64,000 nucleotides of DNA from Desarmillaria ectypa. Taxonomy: Eukaryota > Basidiomycota > Agaricomycetes > Agaricales > Physalacriaceae. The position numbers and the translations under genes are program-made. The stretch covers positions 3,286,001-3,350,000 of the forward strand of contig JAUDYN010000003.1 in assembly GCA_030407005.1 (NCBI GenBank), written 5' to 3'. Within the stretch, counting starts at the first letter, position 1. Each line of letters starts with the position of its first letter. The notes below the pieces were generated by a model. It searched no databases. It was not told the origin of the DNA and saw only the letters and a program-made list of their open reading frames with translations. Shown in pieces: positions 46,432 through 58,534 of this stretch.

Positions 46432-49197
46432 GATTAGAGGGTGCCAATAGTTTCCAACGCAAGAGAGCCTTCGCAATAGCTGAAGAATACGTTTCCGAGA
46501 AAGTAAGATTACACTTATGATCATCTTTAAGTTACATTATCCTTATTCTATTCCAGACAGTTGATGAGGTTAGGCAAGGGGCCAAAGTTGTGTCTGCATC
46601 ACCTAGTGGAAGAAGTGGTGATTTCCGTCGCATTGTCAGAAATTTGACACCGGATAGTAAAACAAATACAGAAGATAGCACTCAACCGACCTCGGTGGCT
46701 TTCTCTTCTTCCAGTGTGACCTCCATCACCACACCAGATACCTTATCCACAGAAGACTCGACGACTGGACTTTCGAGCACTTCAGAGATGTCGGTCGTAT
46801 CAGCCCCTACAACGTCTCTGGTATCGACAGACAGCTCGATTACGCTACCTTTTACTACTTCAGCAACCGATGTCGCTACTTCTACTGCCAACTCGTCCTC
46901 AGCTTTTGAGCCTACAAGTTCAAGCCTGTCGCAGGCCACATTCTCTTCTTCTGACACTGTCTCGACGCCGCTCTCTGCCAGCTCAGTAGCTCCCTTAACC
47001 TCGGACTTGTCTTCCAATGAGGACGCATCTACATCACCACTGGCCTCCTCAAGTGAGCCTTTGGCGACAGTTTCCGCTATCAACACCTTACTGTCTTTGG
47101 GCACAAGTACTTCGATTGCCGACGTCACGTCGTCGCAGACTACAGTTACTTCAGATACTGCCGCCACTTCATCCACTGAAACTGCATCGCAAACCTCGTT
47201 TTCTGATGCATCGACTATTGATTCATTGCAGACGGAGGCATCATCCGGTGCAGCTATGTCCACTCCGTCGGATAGTGCGTCTTCAGACACGAGCACTTTA
47301 TCAGTTGGGACCACTTCAACATCGTCGCCTACTACGGCAGTTTCAGAGACGATGCCAACTACTGCCTCCGTCTCCCCGGGCCCTAGCAGCGGAATCACGT
47401 CGCAAACAGTATCTTCTAACTTCTCGAGGATACATCAAACCTCAAAACCATCTAGAACAGCACACGCTCCTTCAGTGAGCTCTTCAGTCATATCCACTTC
47501 TTTTCATCATCACATCCGTAGTCATACTAGCCAGGGTACAGGTGGAGATACAACCTCCACTATCATTTTGCAACGTGCAACTGCTTCCCCTTCTTCTGCT
47601 CCTTCCAATCAGGAAACCTATAATAATGATCCCCCCAATACGGAAGGGCAGCCTCCAACTGACAATTCTTCTCAGTCACCTCAAGGGACACCTACACAAG
47701 GGCCGGCGCTGTGGGGACCGCTTCAGTCCTCCGACTTTACCCCTATCCCTCAGGGATCAACAGAAGTGCAAACTGCACCCGTCACTGCAACTGCTTCCCT
47801 ATCTTCTACTCCTTCTGGTAAAGGGGACAATGATGACGGATCCTCCACCGGTGAGCAGCCCTCGTCGCCGACCTCAGGATCGCAAGCGGTTAGTGATCCT
47901 TCGACTGGAAATCAAACCTTTGGTAGTAACGATTCGGGTAATAAAGGATCTCCATCCACTCCTACCATTCCTGGCTCTTCCTCCACTCCCGCTTCCTCTA
48001 GTGAGGATAAGCCTGATGGCGGACCGGCGCTAGTACATGGCCATGGCCCTAGTTCTACTCCCGAATCGGCTCTTCCCCCTGCCCATAGTCCCGATGGTAA
48101 CAGTTCAATCTTAAATGGGACCCCTACCTCAACAACTCTATCCAACACCCAGTTGCACTCTGAAACAGATCAATCCGGGGGCAATAACGGGCTTATCAGT
48201 CTAACTCATATTCCCATTAGTCCAACTACAGTCTCAGCTCGCCATACTACTAGTTCTGCTGCAGACGAATCAGATATATCACCATCTGTCCCTCTGTACG
48301 TTCTTCTTTTATCCGTTTTTGTCAAAAAACTGAATACCGCTGAACAGCATCAGGCTATCCAGTACGGGGGACGATGGTCTTCGTACTTATACGACTACTT
48401 TAACAACTTTGAAGACCTTCTTTGCGTTAACGACGATGACTACCTCGCTGCCTCCTACAACCATGACAACAACCATGCCATACACAACCAAAACAGAGAC
48501 CATTACGGCTACGGTCACAACGTCCGTTGCGGATGGCCCTTTTCGGTATGTCTTTCCATAACACTGTGCAACCCGTGTATCTCATCTTTGTCTCCAAGAC
48601 TTTCGAAAGCCCAGATTGGCGGCATAGTTGCAGGAATTCTAAGCCTCTTCGCTCTATTAGTAGCCATCCTGATCTACCTCATCCGGCGAAAACGCAAAAG
48701 GATGGACTTTGTCCCCGTCTCCCCAAACGATACTCGCTACCCTGAGTCTGACGCCAAAATCGGTGAAACTGGTGATGGCCACAATTTATGGCGGTCGACA
48801 ACTCAGACTCTACCTGGCAAGGCCGGTCCTTCTGACAGCGACTTTTTAGCTCTTCCTCCTCAAGGGGAACTCGGTTACGATACCCCGAGAGTCTCCAACA
48901 CTCCTTCCACTCTCAGCTTTCAGTATCCATCGCGTAGGACGAGTATTAACTCGGTGGATGACTTGGAGACTGTGTATTTGAGGACTTACTCTGTCGACTA
49001 TTCCGATGAAGGATATGGCGTTGAGTCGGACAACCCTCGAAAGACACACCAAGAGGATGTTCCTTTCCAACCGGTATTGTGCAAACCACCGACAGTCATG
49101 AATTGTAACAGTGATGCTTCAGACTGCAGAGTAAGTTTTGCATTTCGTAGTGTGGATCACACTAATGGCCCTTGTCTAGTACGGTTACGCCGTCTGA
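46432..49197 (+). CDS. mucin-like Ser/Thr-rich single-pass membrane protein
   Basis: Coding begins upstream of, or at, the splice acceptor at 46431 (the start codon is not resolved). The next intron is 46503-46556, followed by about 580 residues composed mostly of Ser, Thr, Ala and Pro. An intron near 48297 switches the frame to a Thr-rich juxtamembrane segment (ALTTMTTSLPPTTMTTTMPY), another near 48548 leads to RLSKAQIGGIVAG and the helix ILSLFALLVAILIYLIRRKR, and the cytoplasmic tail of about 150 residues ends at the TGA at 49195-49197 after a final intron. This is the layout of signalling mucins (Msb2-like) or wall sensors, but no positive marker of either is visible. Confidence 0.75.
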
Positions 49198-49292
49198 TAA
49201 CATCTATGCAGCGCACAGATACTACATTTAACCTAAATAATACTCTATTGACCCGAACTTTGAGAACATTTTATATACCACACGAGAAAAAA

Positions 49293-49913
49293 TTACACTC
49301 TTTCCACCTCGTTCATACTATCGAACCTTATAGTGAGCGACGGTAAGGACTGCAGGTGACAAAGCGAAAGCTCTGGCGGATCGTCGGGTAGTTTGACCAA
49401 CACGAACGTCGATTCTACTTCTTCGTTTAACCTGAGCTCCTCCAATTGCGGCTTGGATAGACCGTCGAATCCGAACCCAGGACCAGGATCAGGATTGGTA
49501 TCTTCTGTTGATGGCGGTGCCGTCACTGCGGCCTTCTGGCGACGATTTCGAGCTCGTATTTTAGTTATCTTCAACTTAATCTTGTTGCAAAGAGACGGGC
49601 CATAGTAGTAAATGGCAAAGACCATTGCAGACAGCAGAATAAGAGAAATGACGGCGATGATTGACGATAGATCAATGTGCTGTGCTGGACGATCCCGAAT
49701 TCCCATTAGCACAGTGTTGTTATCGCTGTGAAATCGTTGCGTCTTGAAATCGCCTTGAGAAGGAAGAGCTCGGACGCGGCGCAACACAGAAAGAAGAGCC
49801 AAAAGGGCGAGGCTGCTAGGCTCAAACTGCATGCCACAGAAAGAACTTGGGCCAGTTGCGATGAATGTCCGGATATCACTACTGAAATCGTCAGAACGCA
49901 TTGGTTTAGTCAT
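49293..49913 (-). CDS. small single-pass membrane protein, uncharacterised
   Basis: A single open frame of 206 codons (ATG at 49913). A better start may be the ATG at 49832, which opens a signal-like MQFEPSSLALLALLSVLRRV. A transmembrane segment follows (IIAVISLILLSAMVFAIYYY), then a basic stretch (KIKLKITKIRARNRRQK) and a C-terminal tail with a Gly/Pro-rich turn (PDPGPGFGFDG). It converges on the mucin-like gene with only about 95 nt between stop codons. No family recognised. Confidence 0.55.
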   Translation of the reverse strand: MTKPMRSDDFSSDIRTFIATGPSSFCGMQFEPSSLALLALLSVLRRVRALPSQGDFKTQRFHSDNNTVLMGIRDRPAQHIDLSSIIAVISLILLSAMVFAIYYYGPSLCNKIKLKITKIRARNRRQKAAVTAPPSTEDTNPDPGPGFGFDGLSKPQLEELRLNEEVESTFVLVKLPDDPPELSLCHLQSLPSLTIRFDSMNEVERV

Positions 49914-50831
49914 TCTTCGCTCACCAAAACCGGTCCTAAGAATTTGGGACTAGCGCGGTAATTTGGGTGAGGATGCTGTGGGCAAGGCGCAGGAAGAAAA
50001 GTAGTCGATAAGCTGCGAATCACGTTGTCGAGCACGGACGATCCGCGGAACCGGCTCGGAAATACCGGAGATGAAGCAGAAACTAGAAAATGAATTAAAA
50101 AAATAAGTTATGACGAAGATATGTCAATGGACTCTGTTGCTGTCGCAAGAGAATCAGGACAAGGTTGCGAACTGATGAGGAGGTATTTGATCAAGGGGGG
50201 AGTTAGAAATAAAATGCGGCACATGACGCTTAAGGACCCCTCCTATCATATGTAGTAACCATACTAGGTATACTTCGTCAGGCTACTATAATCAAATTGA
50301 CCACGTGAGTACCTCCAAGACTGTCGCAACACATCCCAAGATGAAAAATAAACTACCAATCTATGTGTAATATTCAATATTATCATTTTAAATGTATATA
50401 GTGTTATTCCAGGCAAATACAACTATTTAGACTTCTTAAAAAGTCTAGGTGGGATTTCGTGTTTGAGGTTAGTACCCACCTCCCCCTTCCCTCTGTGCAG
50501 GATTTCATTTCCAACCTCTTGGATTTAATCCACATATATACGAGATCACGAAAGTCTTCGTTCCTTGTTTCCCTGCGAATTATATACGCATTATGTACCT
50601 CGATACTGGCTTCAATGAGGAAGAAATGGGAATGTTGAGTATTATACGTGGCTAATGGATACAGGTATACAGGTATACAGGTAACTGTTCCGATAACAAA
50701 ACACAGAACAATTACAGAACTAAGCGCTACAGACAACTTGAAAGCAGATTCGATCAGCATGACTGTCCGGAAATAAACTGTTCAGTGGATAGAATTGGAG
50801 AAATAATCAAACCAGAAAGGTAAAACGAATA
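49914..50831. other. intergenic region upstream of the small membrane protein
   Basis: About 900 nt, AT-rich near 50340-50400 with a repeated ATACAGGTATACAGGT motif near 50660. The minus-strand frame 50404-50760 begins with a hydrophobic stretch (ALSSVIVLCFVIGTVTC) and could be a small secreted or membrane protein, but I have no other support for it. Confidence 0.35.
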
Positions 50832-52995
50832 TCAAGGGATCTGCTCTTGGAGAACAAAAACCTTGCTCATGTTCTCAGTGTACAAGTCTATAAGCCGGCG
50901 ACACTGATCTAAGAAAAAGTCAGACGTACTAAAGGAGATATACTCGAGAACTACAGCAACATTGAGTTATGAGCCACCCTGAGAGAGAGCAAGATACAGA
51001 CCTGCTGTGAAACATTCTTGAATCTAAGTCTCACTGACCTACGTACCAGCGCATGTACACTAGCACTTCATGGATAAGGTACGATAAGGTATGAGTGCAA
51101 TTTAGACCGAAACGCAGCTTACCTGATACTTCGGTACAAGTCCTTGAGGACCGGATGAGGGTCTTTCTCTGGAGAGGACGAGAGTATTAATTGAAAACGT
51201 CGAAACGAATCCAAAATTGGCACCCACCCAGTGCTGTAACGAGCGCCTTGAAAGAATCATGACAAGTTGACATCTGTATCTCTATCAAAAATAGCAAGGG
51301 CTTACCCGTGTCAATGAACTGCCCTTCTTACTTCCGAACGCGAGTTGCGAATCTTTACATGCAGAAATGCAAAGCTGCCAGTGACTGATTAGGATGCGAA
51401 AAGAGGACGGAAATAGACCTACCACGTTACCTCCTTCAGGGCGATTGATCCTGGGGCAATAGCCGTCACAAAAATCCGTATGCTTCATCGTAGCCGGCAT
51501 AGATATCTGGAGCCGCTTCAAAGCCAACGCCGTCCACGGCTCGATAAGAGCCCGGATCGTCTTGCCAAACTCTGGGAAAATCTCCTTGACTAGTAGGTAC
51601 AGTGGTCAATATGCTGCATTTAAAATTGTTTGTCACTATGAGGGTGAACCTACGTCTTCTACGCATGCGACGGTCTACAAGTAAATAATAAATTCATTGC
51701 TAAATCCACGCGTAATAGAGATCCGCAACGCACATTTGCTCTTGAGGTTATAAGTTCTGTTACATCGGTGATGGCAAAGATCTGTGACATTATCCTATGA
51801 AACCATGCTCTTGAGAAGGAACGGGAAGGCATCATACCCAAAACTGTACCACTATGGCAGCAATCGAACACGGTCTGTAACAGATCAGTTAATAGAGACC
51901 CAGGTCTATTGTTAGAACAAATAAATCACTGTTAATCTAGCTTTCGGAACTTTGGCGATGGGGTCGACGAGAAGGGACTTGACTACCTAGAACCAGGAGA
52001 CTTTGAATGCTGGGATATGGATGAGTAGACTAGTAGCCTTACATCATCCACGATAAAACTCTCCTCGACGAAGCAATCAGTTCCTGATTCTTGGTGGCGT
52101 ACTGCATCCATTGGAACCAGACCTAGTAGAGGAAAAACCCGATCAGTAAGGCATCGACAAAGATCAGTCAACTCAATACGCTACATTCATTGAGCTGATC
52201 TTCCTCTTCATGATCACCCGTTTCACTCTCAGGTTCTTCGAGTTGCTCACAGTGCCCCGCAACTATGCACGTGCCGCCGTGAGATTGATAGGAGGGCAGG
52301 AAATTTAAGAAAACCTACAGAGGACAAAATAAGCCCCGCCGGGTTCTGCATCCTTGACTAGCGCACCTAATTCTCGCATCTGCGGAAGTAAATTTAACCT
52401 AACCAAATAGCGTGGGGGGCTTGAGAAACTACATACAATGTTCCCTCTCGTAGGCTTGAACTTATCTTCAACGCCGTCCTGATCCATAAGAACGGTAATA
52501 CCCTCTGGCGGGAATCCATATAGATCTGAGACGTTGGCAGTCAGCCAGCGCCACAATCAGTTCGATGAACTATCAGTCGTACGCACTGGTCAGCAATTCC
52601 TTCGTTGCGCGGACGTCCTCATGCGCCCCAGGAACGCGCATCGACCGGGGTCCATGCGCATACTTGATACCAATAAGGACGGCCTTCCGAACGGGGGAGA
52701 CTGCGTCGGGGTTGTCCTGCCGCTCCACACTTGGCTGTGGATCAGGTCGTCTTAGTTCGTGGGAGGGCGCCAGTGGAAAAGACGGGCTGCTGAAAGCTTG
52801 AGAGATGGAAAACAGAGGAAACCACATTAGTGGGTAGTAACGGTAGGTAAGAATAATAGACCCAAGGTTCACCTTTTATAACAGTTGAGAAATAACGAAG
52901 GAGCGGGAATCAATAGAGGCGCTGCTGCGGGGTACAGTCATGGATGCCAGACATGATGCACCGTTTTTGGTTTTCTGAGGCTCAGTGGAAGGCAT
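50832..52995 (-). CDS. type I metacaspase (caspase-like cysteine peptidase)
   Basis: Reading the minus strand from the ATG at 52995 (MPSTEPQKTKNGASCLASM): a Ser/Pro-rich prodomain, then KAVLIGIKYAHGPRSMRVPG, AHEDVRATKELLT, NLYGFPPEGITVLMDQDG, LVKDAEPGGAYFVL, the catalytic His as FAGHCEQ, LVPMDAVRHQESG, the catalytic Cys as TTVFDCCHSGTVLG, ALALKRLQISMPATMKH, CDGYCPRINRPEGG, SACKDSQLAFG and HPVLKDLYRSIR. The end is RLIDLYTENMSKVFVLQEQI and a TGA at 50834-50832. Metacaspases are Ca-dependent Arg/Lys-specific peptidases linked to stress and cell death. About ten introns are needed. The His motif differs slightly from the commoner SGH(S/G)xQ. Confidence 0.87.
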
Positions 52996-53870
52996 GGGCT
53001 GTAGGATGCTACAGCAGGTATACAGTGAAATCAGTACTTGTGGGGGACTCCGGATTGGAGAAAATGGGCGTTTGAAAATCCGAGGGAGACCAGAGAGACG
53101 CAACTAGTGGGGAGGGGGATTGAACAAAGAGATGGAAGGTCGCCTTAGAGCATGGTATCTGTCGATCAGGTAACCTTTCATTTCACACGATAACTCATGG
53201 TATGATACAGGACATCATATATAAACACATCAGGTCGCACATTGCGAACGGAACCAGGGCAGGGTTGCGAACTGATGAGATACGTCAGACAAAAGGCGAG
53301 GCACGAATCACATTGCATACATGTTATTCGACAGTCTCTGATGATTTCATGGGTGAGAAAAGAAGCGTCGAACTTCGTCATAAACCGAGATTTTGACATT
53401 TGCAGGCGTAAATGCACTCCAATATCGCTGACATAGATTCAAGCCGCCGTGAACTAGTGTTGATGTCTGCAGAACTTGTATTATGACAAAGTTAACACCA
53501 CTCTCTTCGCTCCCAGTAAAGGTATGTCACTGTACGCTATGCAAACAGCTGTATCTTCAATCTCAAGTCTCGCAAGAAGGCTCGGGGTCACTGCAACTGT
53601 GCTCTTAGCTGAGAGAAAGGTGACAAAGTAAGACGAAATGGGCACCTAGTGCAAGCTACAACCCGAAAAGGTAGACATTTCAGGAAGACTTACCTGATCT
53701 CACCTTACTGGCGATATACAATGTGCGCGTTTATTGTGGGTACGAACATGATACATTCCGCAAGGAAGTTCCTACAAATGGGTCTACGTGAGTTCATTCA
53801 TCAACCTCAATGCTTGTGGGGGATTCACACAACCCAAGAGCAGTTCCTCAAATTGACCCAACCTCAGCAG
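52996..53870. other. intergenic region
   Basis: About 0.9 kb between the metacaspase start and the end of the transketolase-like pseudogene. Short frames on both strands carry no recognisable domain. One short block near 53266 (GGTTGCGAACTGATGAG) also occurs near 50163, which is too short to interpret. Confidence 0.4.
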
Positions 53871-53903
53871 CACAATTTCACCATCTACTGTCTTGCTATC
53901 CAT

Positions 53904-56440
53904 CTATGCCTGCACCTTCGCAGTGATATTATCGACACCGAATCCGAAGATCCCATATAGCGTAGCCTGGGGAGCACTCTGCCGGAAGGTGTGCATGCTG
54001 AATGATGCATGCGTATAGTGCGCCAAGCCATACGACGACCAAGCCTCGATAGCCACTACGAGCGCCTTGCCATTCCCAAGCACGGAATCGCAGTACTCAT
54101 ACGACTGTTTGTCAAAGTGCACTTGGCTGGGCATTGATACAACGCGTACGTGGAGGTTCGACTCATCACCAAGACGTTTAGCCACTTCGATCGAACGTGT
54201 GACCTCGGAGCCAGAGGATATGATGATGAGTTGTGGATGGGAATCATCGGAAGATGTGGAGAAGATGGGATACGCGCCAAGTTTGACCTTGGATCGGTCA
54301 GATTTTTCGTGTAAGGGAACAGGCTGATGAGAAAGAGCGAAGAGGGAAGGGGTATGTGGAGAATCTAGGGCGATTTTCCAAGCGCTCACTGTGAAGAAGA
54401 GTTGTTAGTAAATATAACAGAACGTAGAATATCCTTGACACGCACTGCATTCCTCAGCATCTGCTGGTCGAATGAAATTATGGTTAGGAAGGCCACGGTA
54501 GAATGATGCCAATCTGAAACATTGTTCAGGAAGCGATGCAACGCACATTGATACAATAGGACATACGTAATGGGCTTGTATGTGGGGCCATCCTCACCGA
54601 TTCCAATGGAATCATGAGTACAAATTCCAATGATCCGGAGACCTTGAGGCGCCGACATAGACGCCGCTGGAGCAGCACAGAGCCAAAATTGGAAGAAAGT
54701 CCAGCAGATACTAAGGATTTTATGAGAACATTTTACTAGGAATCACGCATCGACGTACGAGATAAACATGCCATTCTGATACGCGCTTATACCGTTGGCA
54801 AGGCCAATCACAGCGAACTCCAGAATCCCATATCGTATCTGGCGACCGGAATAATCGCCTAAGCCTGTGTCAGGCTGTCAACGAAATAATTTCAAGTCCA
54901 GAGTATTATGAAAGAGGTGGGAAGCTGATGAATGTAGACTCCAGTAGATCAGCGAAGCCAGCAACAAAATATTTAAACTTGGAAACCAGCGTGGTGACCG
55001 CGATACCTCATGATTTTCGCGTGGGCTGCTCAGTTGTGGGGAGCTTCGACTTGGGAGGAAGGAGTTCCCGCCAGCCGTCAGTCAAACGTTGTTGTAATTC
55101 GGCATATTCTACTGGATAGGCTTTAACGTAGTTCCTGTGAGAGAGATCTCCATTGCTCTTCGTCCTCATGACCGTTCGCAATGACAGGGCGGAACTATTC
55201 TAGACACCGGTTAGTTCTTAATTTAGCTCGCATTGAAAAAAGCGAGGACGGACCATAGACTTCAAATCTGGAATGTGACATTTGAACCTGGGATCAAAGC
55301 CAGAGACGCCATTCACATATTCGACTTCTTCAATGCCAAGAGACTATCCGTGAGCCACACCTGTATTAGCGCGATGGATTCCGTAGACAATTACCGTGCG
55401 GATGTGGACGAAGACAGGCTTGCCTTCGATGATCCTGGCTTCATTGAGAGCTTCTAAGATCGCAGGGAGCTAAATATGATTGAGCCAAGGAAAACACAAG
55501 TTCGGATCATAGGAAGGCATGCATCGTTCGTGCCGTCTTGCACGTCGATAACGTAGAATCCATTGACAGCGATTTTGGCGGAGGAGTCATCAGTAAAACA
55601 GTTAGCGATACTGTCATCGACGTCAATGTTCAGAGTTGCTGTAAAGGCTGGAGGACCCAAGGCACACCAGATTGTCATCGTAGATAACAATGAGGTTGTC
55701 TAATCGAAGGTGCCCTGCGAGAGACAGCGCTTCCTGGCCAACCCCTTCTTGTAAACAACCGTCACCCGTAAAACACCATATTTTGTGATCCACAATATCG
55801 AAGCCAGGTTTATTATACGTCGCTGCCAATTTTTTGCGGCAATAGTAAGGTCAACAGCGTTGGCGATTCCCTAGCCAAGAGGTCCAGTGGTCACCTGAAG
55901 CGGCATCTACATTTATCGCTTCAATTCAACGGGCTGCAACCCCGCCTTGAGAACTCGATTGCGGGATGTCCCGCTGCCATACCAAAGTTGGGGGTTGGGG
56001 TTATGATACGTCTTGAGCTGATCAGCAATCCATGCATCGTAACCGGCCAAGTGAAGATGAATGTATGGAAACAGACACGCCTGTCCGGCACTAAGAACGA
56101 ACCGATCACGATTGAACCTGGGGAAACCGTATCAGTCTGACAGAGAACTGCGGGGTACGCAGCTTCCCGGATCACATACCAGTTAGGATCCTTGGGATTG
56201 TACCTCATCGCGAAGCGCCATAGAGCAACACCGATGGCGGCAGCCCCCATGACCGTGCCAGGATGGCCGCCTGTGTGCTAAGTAATGCGCATATAGTGAG
56301 CCGAAATACTGAAACGCGTACCTCCTGCGTCACGTCCGCGCCAAGGCATCATATGGTATTGATAACAAGTTTTTCGACCGTGTACTAGAGATCTTATAAT
56401 AAGAACTGTGAGAACAACGACCGATACCGCGCTTACAATG
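53904..56440 (-). pseudogene. dihydroxyacetone synthase / transketolase pseudogene
   Basis: The minus strand shows the whole transketolase order: HTGGHPGTVMGAAAIGVALW, FNRDRFVLSAGQACLFPYIH, VTTGPLG, the TPP motif [108 protein letters not shown] and VVSMPSQVHFDKQSYEY. The spacing suits dihydroxyacetone synthase more than the pentose-phosphate enzyme. Breaks: a TGA at 56351-56349 within the first conserved block, a TAG at 55873-55871 where VTTGPLG should continue with Gln, and a frame change before it. The frame also stops early with TAG at 53906-53904. Each is a single-base change from a sense codon, so the loss is recent. Confidence 0.8.
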
Positions 56441-56856
56441 ATAACTCTGTTCAGACCAAATGGTTGAAGACGGGAGCCGCTAAGTAGCTCGGGGTAGTAG
56501 AACAGAACTCCATTTCTCCGAGGCGTGAGGAATTAATTACGGACCCCGTAGACGTTGACGGCAAGGAAAGTTGACGGGAAAAGACAAGACGTGTCCCGGC
56601 CCGGCACACAGGACGAATCTTGTGACTCTGATCACGTGCACGGATCTCAAATATCAATAACTCCGATCCTGAATACCGGCCGCACTCTAGTTTTCCCATT
56701 ACCCCGCCGGCCCCATATCGTCTACCCCGCAAAAATTAAGTAATGTATTTATGGCCGGGTGTTGAGATAAATGGCGGGATCGTCAACAGTTTTGCTTCAG
56801 TATTCTTTCCCTCTCTTTCCCTCTTCCTAGTTTTGCATCTCTAAATTTTTACAATA
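56441..56856. other. divergent promoter region between the pseudogene and the SDR
   Basis: Contains palindromic GC-rich elements (CCGGCCC and a TGATCACGTGCA block near 56629-56640) and a pyrimidine-rich run (CTTTCCCTCTCTTTCCCTC-like) just before the SDR start. A CACGTG core in this gap could serve both directions. Confidence 0.4.
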
Positions 56857-58167
56857 ATGGCTCCTATGGCTTCCTCTGATATCGCTGAGCACCACACCAC
56901 CCTCTCCGCGCCGGCAGTTGCTCCCATGTTACAGGATCCTACAGTATCTCAGCTATTTGCGCTGAGTGGCCGAACGGCTGTCGGTACGCGTAACTGTTAA
57001 TCTTTAACCAAGTTCTGTGGCTGACCAAGTTTTGATAGTTACTGGTGCCGCTCGCGGCCTCGGAATAACCCTTGCTGCAGCCCTGTTGGAAGCAGGTGCC
57101 CATGTCTACTGTCTTGACATTCTATCGGAACCGTCTCCGAAGGAATGGGCCGCCCTCGTCGTAAAGTCTAAGGAACATAACCTAACCGTCAACTATCGCC
57201 AAGTCGACGTCACGGAATCTGACAAGGTCAAGTCAGTTTTCGAGTCTATAGCCGCAGAGGCTCCTTGTCCCGTCCGTGTGTTGGTCGCCGCTGCTGGAGG
57301 TAAGTAAGCCTCGTGATCCGATATTCTACACTCACGGGGATAAGGCGTCCACGCTTGAACTTGGACCGAATGCGAGCCCTTTGGATGTGGCTTGTCGTGC
57401 ACTTTGTTGCCAAGCGTGTCCAAGAGGACTCGTGCTTGGGTCCAAATTCAAGTTGGGAAGCTCTTCTCCGTGCGATGAAACTATTACTCAAACCTTTTTT
57501 GTACAGTTCAGAAGGAGTGCCCCGCGATAGACTTCGAGACCGAGGACATGCGACGAATAATGGACATCAATGTTATCGGCACGTTCAACACCGCCCAAGC
57601 GGCTGCCATCACCATGTTCAAGCATGGCCTCGGTGGATCCATCGTTATGATCGCATCTATGAGTGGTACCGTGGCCAACAAGGGGCTGTTCTGTACTCCA
57701 TAGTACGTGTATCCATTCATACGCGCCACATAGTAGTAGTTACTAATATTCGAACCATAGCAACTCGTCTAAGGCGGCTGTCTTGCAAATGTGCCGTTCA
57801 TTATCCATGGAATGGGCTGGGCATGGAGTCCGTGTCAACACGATAAGCCCCGGATATATCAAGACGGCAATGACGGAGATGATCTTGGCGGCAAAGCCAG
57901 AGCTAGGGAAGCAGTGGGCAGATGACAACCCCCTTCAGCGTATCTCCCTTCCCTGGGAATACAAGGGCTCCGTAATCTTCCTTGCATCTGATGCGAGTTC
58001 TTTTTGTACTGGGTCCGACTTGCGGGTTGAGTGAGTAATCTTCGCCACTCTCATGATCCGTTTGCTCACATGGTTATTCACACGTTTCAGCGGCGGTCAT
58101 TGTGGTGAGTACAAGTCCCGTTCAGCATGCGTTCCTGTATCTCATTCAATAATTTCTAGCGTGGTAG
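56857..58167 (+). CDS. short-chain dehydrogenase/reductase, polyol-dehydrogenase-like
   Basis: Six exons (56857-56983, 57039-57299, 57507-57702, 57761-58030, 58091-58104, 58160-58167) give 291 residues. It has the classical SDR layout: cofactor motif VVTGAARGLGITLA (TGxxxGxG), RQVDVTES, LVAAAG, DINVIGTFNTAQAA, catalytic Ser in IVMIASMSG, the YNSSK Tyr/Lys pair, VRVNTISPGYIKT and a C-terminal DGGHCAW. The ending and length resemble NADP-dependent mannitol, sorbose or arabinitol dehydrogenases, so a polyol or ketose is the likely substrate. The start is preceded by a 17-residue Ala/Ser/His-rich lead (MAPMASSDIAEHH). Intron 2 is about 207 nt, far longer than the others. It lies head-to-head with the transketolase-like pseudogene and upstream of a regulator on the same strand. 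Confidence 0.9.
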
Positions 58168-58534
58168 CATTCTCGATTCTCTTCTTTTTCTTTGGGTCAT
58201 CTGGTAGCACAGGACTAGCGTACATTCTCTGTAATTCATCACCGTTCCTAGTTGTAAGAATGCCGCAAAAATGCCGATAGTGATACTTTTTTAAGCGTTT
58301 CGCTGCCTTGATGGGGTCTCGATCGTAATGCACGTCATGTGGCAAAAATTTATATTCAACCGGTTCTCATCTGCGACCCCACTATCTCTTGACTTCCCCT
58401 TACCCCAACTTTACCCCACCTTTTTCTCTTCTACTTGATACTTCCTCTAATATTTCGTCACTTCAATATCTCGACATCAGTTCTTCGACATTCGGTACTC
58501 TTTTTTAAGGCAACAAAATTGTCATATTTAGCCA
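58168..58534. other. SDR to regulator intergenic region
   Basis: About 370 nt holding the SDR 3' UTR and the promoter of the Zn2Cys6 gene. It is pyrimidine-rich from about 58380 to 58500. Nothing else was seen. Confidence 0.4.

Noticed and set aside
50404..50760. 118-codon minus-strand frame with a hydrophobic start
   Set aside because: Only length and one hydrophobic stretch support it; the region is AT-rich and otherwise noncoding.
52270..52330. Apparent frame break at the catalytic His region of the metacaspase
   Set aside because: An intron from GTAGGT to GCATAG restores YFVLFAGHCEQ in frame.
50160..53285. Short shared block GGTTGCGAACTGATGAG near 50163 and 53266
   Set aside because: It is too short and isolated to call a repeat family.
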